DNA of 7,259 nt from Wenzhouxiangella sp. Its GTDB lineage: Bacteria > Pseudomonadota > Gammaproteobacteria > Xanthomonadales > Wenzhouxiangellaceae. Each line of letters starts with the position of its first letter. Position 1 is the first letter of the stretch. A program made the translations under genes and the position numbers. Where the stretch lies: positions 1 to 7,259 of the forward strand of contig SKQI01000083.1 in assembly GCA_007119095.1 (NCBI GenBank). Reading direction: 5' to 3'. Shown piece by piece: positions 1-6,801 of this stretch. Under the pieces are notes generated by a model, which was given only the letters and a program-made list of their open reading frames with translations, had not been told where the DNA came from and did no database searches.

Positions 1-2
1 CC

Positions 3-407
3 GCGAGCTTTACCCGCACCCTGGCCATTCTCACCGCCAGCGCCGTGCCGCTGGTCGAGGCCTTGCGGGTGGCCGGCAGCGTGGTGCAGAACACGGTGGT
101 GCGCCGGGATATCGAGCGTGCCGCCGCCCAGGTGCGAGAGGGGGTTTCGCTGACCCGTGCTTTGGAACATTCCTCCTGGCTGCCGCCAATGGCGCGACGT
201 TTGATTGCCGGCGGGGAACGCAGTGGCGAACTGGCGCCGATGCTGGAACACGCCGCCGCCATCCAGGAACGCGACTTGCAGTCCGCCACCACGGTATTGC
301 TGGCCGTGCTTCAGCCCGCGTTGATTCTGATGGTGGGGTTGATGGTTTTGTATATCGTGTTGGCGATCATGTTGCCGATTTTGAGCATGAGCCAGTTGTT
401 GGCTTGA
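3..407 (+). CDS. gspF: Type II secretion inner-membrane protein GspF, C-terminal fragment
   Basis: The 5' end lies outside the window; 134 residues remain, in a frame open from base 3. GspF is the polytopic inner-membrane platform protein of the type II secretion system, working with the GspE ATPase and GspL/M during pseudopilus assembly. The fragment matches the second T2SF domain: a helical segment with FTRTLAIL and AVPLVEALRVA, then SLTRAL, the family-typical GERSGELAPML, and a terminal hydrophobic segment (roughly residues 95-125, VLLAVLQPALILMVG onward) ending in LPILSMSQLLA. The related type IV pilus protein PilC shares this fold, but the LPILSMSQLL ending is more GspF-like. GspF is often followed by gspG; here a repeat region follows instead. 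The family assignment is secure; GspF over PilC is likely but not proven from a fragment. Confidence 0.88.
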   Translation, partial: ASFTRTLAILTASAVPLVEALRVAGSVVQNTVVRRDIERAAAQVREGVSLTRALEHSSWLPPMARRLIAGGERSGELAPMLEHAAAIQERDLQSATTVLLAVLQPALILMVGLMVLYIVLAIMLPILSMSQLLA

Positions 408-417
408 CGTTTGTTAT

Positions 418-452
418 TTTCTCGCCAAGGCGCAAAGGCGCAAAGGAAAACC
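418..452 (-). repeat. 35-bp repeat, copy A1
   Basis: This copy is identical over 35 bp to the one at 476-510; the two starts are 58 bp apart. Its inner 26 bp (420-445) are the exact reverse complement of the core at 645-670. It begins 10 bp after the gspF stop codon. Strand is assigned so that the CTTTGCG reading of the core counts as plus. Confidence 0.95.
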
Positions 453-475
453 AAAAAAGTGATTAAGACTATAAC

Positions 476-510
476 TTTCTCGCCAAGGCGCAAAGGCGCA
501 AAGGAAAACC
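476..510 (-). repeat. 35-bp repeat, copy A2
   Basis: This is the second perfect copy of the 35-bp repeat. Its core (478-503) is the exact reverse complement of the core at 645-670 and differs at two positions from the reverse complement of the nearer core at 537-562. A2 and the first tandem unit therefore form an inverted repeat with arms of about 26 bp and a 33-nt AT-rich loop. Between A1 and A2 is a 23-bp A-rich spacer with no recognisable feature. Confidence 0.95.
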
Positions 511-519
511 GTTTAAAAA

Positions 520-681
520 TATTGATTTAGTCTCTTCTTTGCGTCTTGGCGCCTTGGCGAGAACCCAAAAAATTATTGGTTTAATTTCTTCTTTGCGTCT
601 TCGCGTCTTGGCGAGAGCTCAAAAAATTTGTGTTTTATTCTCTTCTTTGCGCCTTTGCGCCTTGGCGAGAACCCAAAAAAT
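520..681 (+). repeat. Three tandem 54-bp repeat units (B1-B3)
   Basis: Three imperfect head-to-tail copies lie at 520-573, 574-627 and 628-681. Each has an AT-rich 15-17 bp lead, a 26-bp core (537-562, 591-616, 645-670) and a tail close to ACCCAAAAAAT. Each core is three 8-nt modules of form CTTNGCGN followed by GA. The array ends 39 bp before the start of the GxxExxY gene. Because 54 is a multiple of three, the array gives open frames with an 18-residue peptide repeat; this is treated as a by-product and not a gene. Confidence 0.95.
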
Positions 682-720
682 ACTCAGATTGATCTCCGGA
701 AGAATGTTACTCAAGAGCGT

Positions 721-1122
721 ATGGCCAAACTGGGGCAGCGAACAGTGACAGAAAACGAGATTGGCAAGATTGTGGTCGATAGTGCGATCAAGGTGCATCG
801 TGAACTTGGGCCAGGCTTGCTGGAATCGGTTTATGAAGCTGTAATGGCTCATGAGCTGCAGCACGCTGGGCTTGAAGTGCAACGTCAGGTAGCCATTCCC
901 ATCCGGTATCGCGATTTGGTTTTCGAAGAGGGCTTTCGTGCGGATATGATTGTGGCATCGAAAGTTATTCTTGAATTGAAAAGTGTCGAGAGCTTGATCA
1001 ACTCTCACAAAAAGCAGCTACTGACATACCTGAAGCTGACCCAGCTCAAGCTCGGTTTTCTCCTAAACTTTAGCGAATCACTTATGAAAAACGGCATTAT
1101 CAGAATCGTCAATGGTCTGTAG
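721..1122 (+). CDS. GxxExxY-family protein, PD-(D/E)XK nuclease-like
   Basis: The product is 133 residues and belongs to the GxxExxY family, which is placed in the PD-(D/E)XK nuclease-like superfamily; its biological role is not established. The name motif is GLLESVY (32-38), after a helix with KVHRELGPG. The putative metal-binding core looks intact: D75 in FRADMIV, then E85 and K87 in VILELKS (an E-x-K pair). Q99-Y103 (QLLTY) resembles the QxxxY motif of RecB/Cas4-like nucleases. The C-terminal NGIIRIVNGL is family-typical. ATG 721 is preferred because homology begins shortly after it (ENEIGKIVVDSAIKVH). The ribosome site is weak (AAGAG, 3 nt away). The frame stays open upstream through repeat B3 to a TTG at 628, but that stretch is repeat sequence. 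The gene is flanked by copies of one repeat and has about 50% GC against more than 60% around it, suggesting transfer. Nuclease activity is inferred. Confidence 0.85.
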   Translation: MAKLGQRTVTENEIGKIVVDSAIKVHRELGPGLLESVYEAVMAHELQHAGLEVQRQVAIPIRYRDLVFEEGFRADMIVASKVILELKSVESLINSHKKQLLTYLKLTQLKLGFLLNFSESLMKNGIIRIVNGL

Positions 1123-1134
1123 CTTTGCTTTTTC

Positions 1135-1160
1135 CTTTGCGCCTCCGCGCCTTTGCGAGA
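1135..1160 (+). repeat. Repeat core copy C, downstream of the GxxExxY gene
   Basis: This is a single 26-bp core starting 13 bp after the GxxExxY stop, in the same orientation as B1-B3. It keeps the plan of three 8-nt modules plus GA, with CTCCGCGC as the middle module and CTTTGCGA as the last. The flanking AT-rich segments differ from those of the 54-bp units. With the upstream copies it brackets the gene. The rest of 1123-1205 shows no convincing promoter. Confidence 0.9.
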
Positions 1161-1205
1161 ACATTTTCTGTTCTGGCTCGGACAGCCATTTTCTAAGCGT
1201 GCCCA

Positions 1206-1893
<688 letters not shown>

Positions 1894-1904
<11 letters not shown>

Positions 1905-2847
1905 CGCAAGACGCAGCGGTTACGAGTCCCTTCCCGGCGCGGCCGGCCTGCGGGCCTGGGCGCGGCGCCATGCTTTCAGCCTGCTGTCTTCGCTGGGTTC
2001 TCTGACCCGCCAGCCGATTGCCTCGAGCATGACCGTGATCGTGCTGGCCGTGGCCCTGACCCTGCCCACGGCTCTGCATGTCACCATCGACAACGTCGAG
2101 CGTATCGGCCAGGGCTGGGAACGGCTGGACACGCTGTCGGTCTTTCTGGAGCCTGAGATCAGTAGCGACCAGGCCCAGCGCCTGGCCAGCCGTCTGACTG
2201 CCTGGCCGGAAATCGCAGCCGTGGATCCGATCAGCCCGGATGCCGGCCTGGTGGAGCTTTCCGGCCAATTGAACCTGGGTGATCTGGGCGAGCAGATCAC
2301 CGATAACCCCCTGCCCTGGGTACTGGAGATTACGCCGGAAAGTGATGTAGTAGTCGCCACCCTGGCCCGTCGTCTGGAACGGGAGGGTGGCATTGACCTG
2401 GTGATTGTCGACCTGCAATGGCTGGAGCGGCTCGATGCCATCCTGGCCGTGATCCAACAGCTGATCAGCCTGCTGGCGGCGCTGTTTGCCATTGGTGTGG
2501 CGTTCATCATTGCCAACACCATTCGGATGGATATTCAGAATCGACGCGAAGAAATCGAGGTCATGGCCCTGGTCGGGGCAACCGCGGCCTTTATCCGGCG
2601 GCCGTTTCTTTACTCAGGTCTCTGGTACGGTCTGCTGGGTGGATTTCTGGCCTGGGCGTTCATCCGCATTGGCCTGATCGTGCTGTCGGCACCGGTGGCG
2701 CGTTTGAGCGGCAGTTACCAGGCCGATTTTCAGCTCTACCCGCCAGCGCCGGAGGTGACGGCGCTGTTGATTCTGGGCAGTGGCTTGTTCGGCATCCTGG
2801 GATCTTGGCTGGTCGTGGGGCAGCATCTGCGCCGCATCAATCCCTAG
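1894..2847 (+). CDS. ftsX: Cell division permease-like protein FtsX
   Basis: FtsX is the membrane partner of FtsE; its periplasmic domain recruits hydrolase activators (EnvC in E. coli) to the septum. From ATG 1894 the protein is 317 residues. It has a basic cytoplasmic N-terminus (1-42), a first membrane segment (about 43-63, MTVIVLAVALTLPTALHV), a periplasmic domain (about 65-185) with the conserved NPLPWV (138-143), and three more membrane segments at about 187-209, 241-264 and 287-308. REEIEVMALVGA (218-229) between segments 2 and 3 is the conserved cytoplasmic loop of the family. The gene overlaps ftsE by 11 nt and has its own GGAG site. Its stop codon is only 13 nt from the stop of convergent idi, and no terminator hairpin fits that gap. 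Confidence 0.95.
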
Positions 2848-2860
2848 TCCCTGCACCCCA

Positions 2861-3445
2861 CTAGGTGTATTGCTGGAGGATATCGGCGTGGTCCTCGCGC
2901 AGGGTCTGCCATTCCATCCGAAACCAGGGCGCAACAGGCTGATCGGGATCGGCAACCAGGGCGTCGATCTGTTCGGCCGGCAAAAATTGCCAGGCCGCCA
3001 GTTCTTCCGGGTTCGGCGCCAGCTGTTCGGGCTTCATTCGGCCCAGGTACACCCAGCACAGCTCATGTTCGGAACCCAGGTCCTGGTAATGGGCCTGGTA
3101 GCGAAATTTGTAGATGAACTGAAGCTGGGTAACCAGCCCAAGTTCTTCTTCCATCCGGCGCATGGTCGCCTCTGGCATGGTTTCACCGGCGCGGGGATGG
3201 GAGCAGCAGCTATTGGCCCAGAAGCCCGGCCAAAGCCGCTTGCCGGGTGCGCGCTGCTGAATCAGCAGGCGGCCATCGTCATCAAACAGAAACACCGAAA
3301 AAGCGCGATGCAGAATCCCCTGGCCGTCGTGGGCCTCACCCTTTGACAGCACACCCAGTTCCTGATCCTGCTCATCGACCAGGATCAGGGCCTCGCTGTC
3401 CGAGGAAACGATCCGCGCCGGACCAGCCTGTTCAGGACGTGCCAA
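2861..3445 (-). CDS. idi: Isopentenyl-diphosphate delta-isomerase, type I
   Basis: Type I (Nudix-fold, metal-dependent) isomerase interconverting IPP and DMAPP in the cytoplasm, the last step of this operon's pathway. Using TTG 3445 the product is 194 residues (E. coli Idi has 182). Conserved residues by alignment from memory with E. coli: metal-binding His39 and His46 (EAHDGQGILHRAFS), catalytic Cys81 and His83 in NSCCSHP, Nudix-type Glu101 in RRMEEELG, and Glu126/Glu128 in SEHELCWVY. The start is decided by a GGAGGT 5 nt before the TTG; an in-frame ATG at 3463 has no ribosome site. The gene overlaps the end of the fusion gene by 14 nt, so translation is probably coupled. The CCSHP form resembles eukaryotic-style type I enzymes more than E. 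coli's VCGHP. Confidence 0.94.
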   Translation of the reverse strand: MARPEQAGPARIVSSDSEALILVDEQDQELGVLSKGEAHDGQGILHRAFSVFLFDDDGRLLIQQRAPGKRLWPGFWANSCCSHPRAGETMPEATMRRMEEELGLVTQLQFIYKFRYQAHYQDLGSEHELCWVYLGRMKPEQLAPNPEELAAWQFLPAEQIDALVADPDQPVAPWFRMEWQTLREDHADILQQYT

Positions 3446-5690
3446 TGTTGACCTCCAGGGCATGGTAGCCGGCCGCACGGATGGCACGAGCCACCCGCGC
3501 GCTGTCATCGGGGCACAGGGCAATGATGGAACCACCGCCGCCACCGCCGGTAAGCTTGGCGCCAACAGCACCATTGTTACGGGCAATCTGAATCAGCTCT
3601 TCCAGCTCCCAGCTCGATACCTGCAAGCCGTTCAGCAAGCCCTGGCAAACGTTCATCATCTCGCCCAGGGTCTCGTAGTTGGCAGTTTTCAGGGCGCTCA
3701 GACCGTGGCCAACCAGGGTATCGATTTCATCGAAAATCCGTTCGTAGAGCTCGGGATTCTTCTGCCATGCCTCGCGCACGCGTGCCACTGTGCGCGCAGT
3801 CAGGCTTTCAACGCCGCTCATGCCGATAACGATTGGCAGCGGGCAGTTGACCTGAATGGTCTCGCGCAGCGGCTGCTCACCGGCCCGAAACAGGGTGAAC
3901 TCGCCAAAGGTGGCCAGGGTATTGTCCAGGCCCGAGGGTGTGCCATGGGCAACCTTCTCGCACTCGTAGGCCAACTGGTTGACGCGCTCATCATCCAGGC
4001 CCAGCGAATAGTGCAGATTCATGGCCCGGATCACGGCAACCGCCAACGCGGCCGAACCGCCCAGGCCCATGGCTCGTGGCACGTTCGGGAAAATCTCGAT
4101 CCGCATGCTGCGCCCTGCCAGGCCCAGCTCCTGCAACAGCCGTTCCAGCGAGCGGGTGAACGAGGGTGGGCGCTTGGCATTGAAATCGAGGCGCTGCTCG
4201 ACGCCCCAGCGCGGGATGATCAGATCAATGCCGTCGCGGGTATCTTCGATGCGAGCCTGGATCGCCAGCGGCACCGGCGCGGCAATCGCCCGCCGGCCGT
4301 ATACAACAGAATGCTCACCGAGCAGGATGATCTTGCCGTGGCCCGCACCCAGCGCTTCGCCTTCCAGGGTTTCGGCCTCGCTGACGCGCTTGCCGGGGAC
4401 GCTTTGCTCGCGCACGCCGGCCATGATTTCCTCAGCCTTCCAGATCTTGATGTCGCCGGACGCGATCAGGCGCTCGACCACGGTATCGAACATCTCCTGG
4501 GGCACGCCTGCGGCCGTGGCAACGCTGCGGGCATGCAGCGTCATGTGGCCTTGCTGAATGCCCTCGGTTACCAGCGCCCTGAGCGCCGAGAATGTCTGGG
4601 CCAGGCCCACTGCCCCCATGACTTCGGCCAGTTCGCGGGCCGAGCTCACTCCCAGCATGCGAAGGTTCAGCGCCACCGTCGGGTTGGTCTGCAGGGGACC
4701 ACCCACGATGCCGACCTTGATCGGAATTTCCAGCTCTCCGACCAGATCACCGTTTTCCGCCGCTTTCCACTTGGTCAGCGAGGTATAGCGTCCGCCGCGC
4801 GCGGCATACGCATGGGCGCCGGCTTCAATTGCCCGCCAGTCGTTGCCGGTGGCCAGGCAGACGGCATCGATGCCATTCATGATGCCCTTGTTGTGGGTCG
4901 CGGCGCGATAGGGGTCGACCCTGGCGAAATCGTTGGCCACGATGATGCCGTCACGCACCTGGGCGCCGTCAAAGCCCTTGCCGGTCAGCAGGGCCGTGGG
5001 TATGCGGACCCGGGCCCGAACCAGGGCGCGGTCAGTCAGGTTGGAGAGAATGCGCAGAAACACGCGTCCTTCGGCGATGTTTTCAACCAGCGAGGCCACC
5101 CCTTCACACATGGTGTTGACCAGGTTGGCGCCCATCGCATCACAGGTATCGACCAGCAGGTGCAACACCACCATGTCGCCACCGGGTCCCTGCGAGGGAT
5201 GAATGAAGACCTCGATATCCTTGGCCCCACCGCCGCGCGCAATCATTTTCGGGTGCAGGCTGTTGGCCAGGTTCAGAATTTCGGCCTTGCGCTGCAGCAG
5301 GCTGGCGCGCGCACGCGCCGGATCAGGCACATCCACGATCTGCACCTGGCCAATCAGGCGAGGTTCCTGCGACTCGACTTCGAATCCGCTGGCCTGACGG
5401 GCCAGCTTGGCGGCGGAACTGAGCGCCGCGACAATCGAGGGTTCTTCCACCACCAACGGGACGACATAATCCTTGTTGTTGATCAGGAAGTTCAGCCCCA
5501 GTCCAACCGGCAAACCCATCACGCCAATCACGTTTTCGATCATCTTGTCGGCAAGCTGTACCGACAAGGTATGACGACCCGACTGCAGGTTCTGGTAGTC
5601 CTCGGGACCCAGCAGCCCGCGATCGCGCACGATACGCACGCGCTCCGGGACGCTCATCTTGTAGAACTGGGGAATTCTTGATCGGTCCAT
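3432..5690 (-). CDS. HMG-CoA reductase (class II)-mevalonate kinase fusion
   Basis: This is one uninterrupted 752-residue ORF with two complete enzymes for consecutive steps. Residues 1-429 are class II HMG-CoA reductase (HMG-CoA to mevalonate, NAD(P)H), co-linear with the 428-residue Pseudomonas mevalonii enzyme. Catalytic residues are Glu83 (VVEEPS), Lys268 (THNKG), Asp284 (ATGNDWRA) and His386 (LHARS); DAMGAN (184-189) is the nucleotide motif. A linker of about 20 residues (430-448) follows. Residues 449-752 are a GHMP-family mevalonate kinase: GHGKIILLGEHSVVYG (450-465, Lys453), PRAMGLGGSAA (538-548, Ser546), Glu578 and Asp589 (AHGTPSGLDN), and KLTGGGGGGS (712-721). ATG 5690 is chosen because HMGR homology starts there and AAGG lies 4 nt upstream; the ORF is open back to 5765 but would overlap the PMK gene. 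The 34-nt gap after PMK and 14-nt overlap with idi indicate one operon. Biosynthetic direction is inferred from context. Confidence 0.94.
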   Translation of the reverse strand: MDRSRIPQFYKMSVPERVRIVRDRGLLGPEDYQNLQSGRHTLSVQLADKMIENVIGVMGLPVGLGLNFLINNKDYVVPLVVEEPSIVAALSSAAKLARQASGFEVESQEPRLIGQVQIVDVPDPARARASLLQRKAEILNLANSLHPKMIARGGGAKDIEVFIHPSQGPGGDMVVLHLLVDTCDAMGANLVNTMCEGVASLVENIAEGRVFLRILSNLTDRALVRARVRIPTALLTGKGFDGAQVRDGIIVANDFARVDPYRAATHNKGIMNGIDAVCLATGNDWRAIEAGAHAYAARGGRYTSLTKWKAAENGDLVGELEIPIKVGIVGGPLQTNPTVALNLRMLGVSSARELAEVMGAVGLAQTFSALRALVTEGIQQGHMTLHARSVATAAGVPQEMFDTVVERLIASGDIKIWKAEEIMAGVREQSVPGKRVSEAETLEGEALGAGHGKIILLGEHSVVYGRRAIAAPVPLAIQARIEDTRDGIDLIIPRWGVEQRLDFNAKRPPSFTRSLERLLQELGLAGRSMRIEIFPNVPRAMGLGGSAALAVAVIRAMNLHYSLGLDDERVNQLAYECEKVAHGTPSGLDNTLATFGEFTLFRAGEQPLRETIQVNCPLPIVIGMSGVESLTARTVARVREAWQKNPELYERIFDEIDTLVGHGLSALKTANYETLGEMMNVCQGLLNGLQVSSWELEELIQIARNNGAVGAKLTGGGGGGSIIALCPDDSARVARAIRAAGYHALEVNIGTS
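3451..3456 (-). promoter_or_regulatory. Strong Shine-Dalgarno supporting a TTG start for idi
   Basis: GGAGGT on the minus strand lies 5 nt before TTG 3445, inside the last codons of the upstream fusion gene. Its strength and spacing are why TTG is chosen over ATG 3463. Confidence 0.7.
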
Positions 5691-5724
5691 GATGCCTTTG
5701 ATATCAGTCGGATTGCGCTTGGGT

Positions 5725-6801
5725 TCAAGCCGGATGGGTCCAGTCAGCGTGCACGCCCTGATCATCTATCCCGGGGATAAAAGTCAGCAGATCGCGGCTT
5801 TCCAGCCAGCCACGAAGCTCATGCAGACCACCAGGTTCGGCGCTGGCCAACAGTGCCAGATCACCACCACCGGCACCGCTGGGCTTGCAGGCCACATTGA
5901 ATCGGCTGGCTTGTTCCATGATCTCTGCCAGCGCTGGCGTCACTACCTCTGCGCCCATCAATTCTCCCATTGTACCCATTAGCTGGCCGTAGACGGAAAA
6001 CTGCCTGACCAAAGCCTCGCTGTCGCCATCGGTCAGTGCTTGCAGGCCAGCACCGCAACAGGCTTGCATGCTGGCCAGCAGGCGCTCTGACTGGCCGGGA
6101 GCGCGCTCGCGCCAGGTATCAAATGCCGCAAGCAGGTGAGTGGTGGAAGCCTGTTTTCCTGTCCAGACCAACATCATGGAAATGTCGGCCGGCAACGACA
6201 GGCGGGTGACGTCAAGCGCCTCGCCCTGGCGCTGGTAGCCGATGATTCCGCCGCACAGCGAAGTGGCCAGGTCAATGCCGCTGCCACGGCCGTCCTGGCC
6301 ACGTCGGTAGGGCTTGAGTAGCCGTTGCAGGGCATCAATGGATAGTCCGGATCGACTGCTGCCGCTGCACAGACAGCGTAATGCCGCGTCCAGGGCAACG
6401 GCAACGGCAGAACTTGAACCCAGGCCCAGCTTCGCCGCACGGCCCTGGTGCTGGACAAACAACTCGCCGGTGTCAATCTCGACCTGGTAAGGCCCCGGAT
6501 CGCCGAAACGCTCCGTGGCCAGCTTGTGCAACAAACCCAGCAGGGAGGCGGTACGCGCTACGGCCGGCCAGCCGGGGTGATCAACGTCCCAGCCAAGTCG
6601 CCCCCCTTGCTGTGGCATGAACCCGAGCTCATGAACACCAAGCTGCGGCGCTGACAGCGTGCAGGACCCAGGGTCGCACGAAGTAATGTTGACGTACGCC
6701 CGCCGGTCTACCGCCATGGCCAGCGCCGGGGCACCCAGGGTGACGGCATATTCGCCCAGCAGGACGGCCTTGCCCGGCGCCCGGGCCTTCACCTGTTTCA
6801 C
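5725..6801 (-). CDS. mvaK2: Phosphomevalonate kinase (GHMP family)
   Basis: Converts mevalonate-5-phosphate to mevalonate-5-diphosphate with ATP in the cytoplasm. At 358 residues it matches bacterial GHMP-type PMKs. Motifs: APGKAVLLGEYAV (8-20), the P-loop-like KLGLGSSSAVAVAL (124-137), GRGSGIDLATS (171-181, with presumed catalytic Asp177), and KPSGAGGGDLALL (306-318), the PMK form of the third GHMP motif. EYAV in motif 1, where mevalonate kinase has EHSVV, and the KPSGAGGGD motif separate it from mevalonate kinase. The start is GTG 6801: AAGG lies 7 nt before it, and GTGA overlaps the mvaD stop by 4 nt, so translation is probably coupled. Another GTG three codons downstream is less well placed. 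The symbol mvaK2 follows Gram-positive naming. Confidence 0.93.
   Translation of the reverse strand: MKQVKARAPGKAVLLGEYAVTLGAPALAMAVDRRAYVNITSCDPGSCTLSAPQLGVHELGFMPQQGGRLGWDVDHPGWPAVARTASLLGLLHKLATERFGDPGPYQVEIDTGELFVQHQGRAAKLGLGSSSAVAVALDAALRCLCSGSSRSGLSIDALQRLLKPYRRGQDGRGSGIDLATSLCGGIIGYQRQGEALDVTRLSLPADISMMLVWTGKQASTTHLLAAFDTWRERAPGQSERLLASMQACCGAGLQALTDGDSEALVRQFSVYGQLMGTMGELMGAEVVTPALAEIMEQASRFNVACKPSGAGGGDLALLASAEPGGLHELRGWLESRDLLTFIPGIDDQGVHADWTHPA

Larger units (their letters stand above)
418..1160 (+). mobile_element. Putative repeat-bracketed cassette carrying the GxxExxY gene
   Basis: This composite unit is the A1/A2 repeats, the B1-B3 array, the GxxExxY gene and repeat C. It fills the space between the gspF stop and the ftsE start. 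Three signs suggest it entered as a unit: the same repeat core occurs on both sides of the gene, GC falls well below that of the neighbours, and the gene is unrelated to secretion or division. There is no recognisable transposase, integrase or target-site duplication, so mobility is inference. It could instead be a repeat family that accumulates beside this gene without the gene moving. Confidence 0.4.

Noticed and set aside
418..681. CRISPR array
   Set aside because: The repeats change orientation, the spacers are short, AT-rich and similar to each other, the unit spacing differs (58 and 54 bp), and no cas genes are present. The QxxxY resemblance of the neighbour to Cas4 is superfamily-level only.
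628..720. N-terminal extension of the GxxExxY protein from TTG 628
   Set aside because: The added residues are translated repeat B3 plus linker; family similarity begins only after ATG 721.
539..748. A 69-codon frame encoding an 18-residue peptide repeat (SSLRLxxLARTQKI type)
   Set aside because: It arises because the tandem DNA unit is 54 bp, a multiple of three. It lacks a ribosome site and runs past the start of the GxxExxY gene in another frame.
1174..1192. Short hairpin TGGCT/AGCCA with a 5-nt loop followed by TTTT, just before ftsE
   Set aside because: A 5-bp stem and four T residues are too weak to call a terminator or attenuator; it could be chance.
3464..3586. Idi N-terminal extension to 241 residues
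   Set aside because: The extra residues are an out-of-frame reading of the conserved kinase C-terminus and have no Idi similarity.
3462..5681. A 739-codon open frame on the plus strand, antisense to the HMGR-kinase fusion
   Set aside because: It is low-complexity in style (rich in Gln, His, Ala, Gly), has no recognisable domain, and mirrors a high-GC coding gene whose codon bias keeps the opposite frame free of stops.
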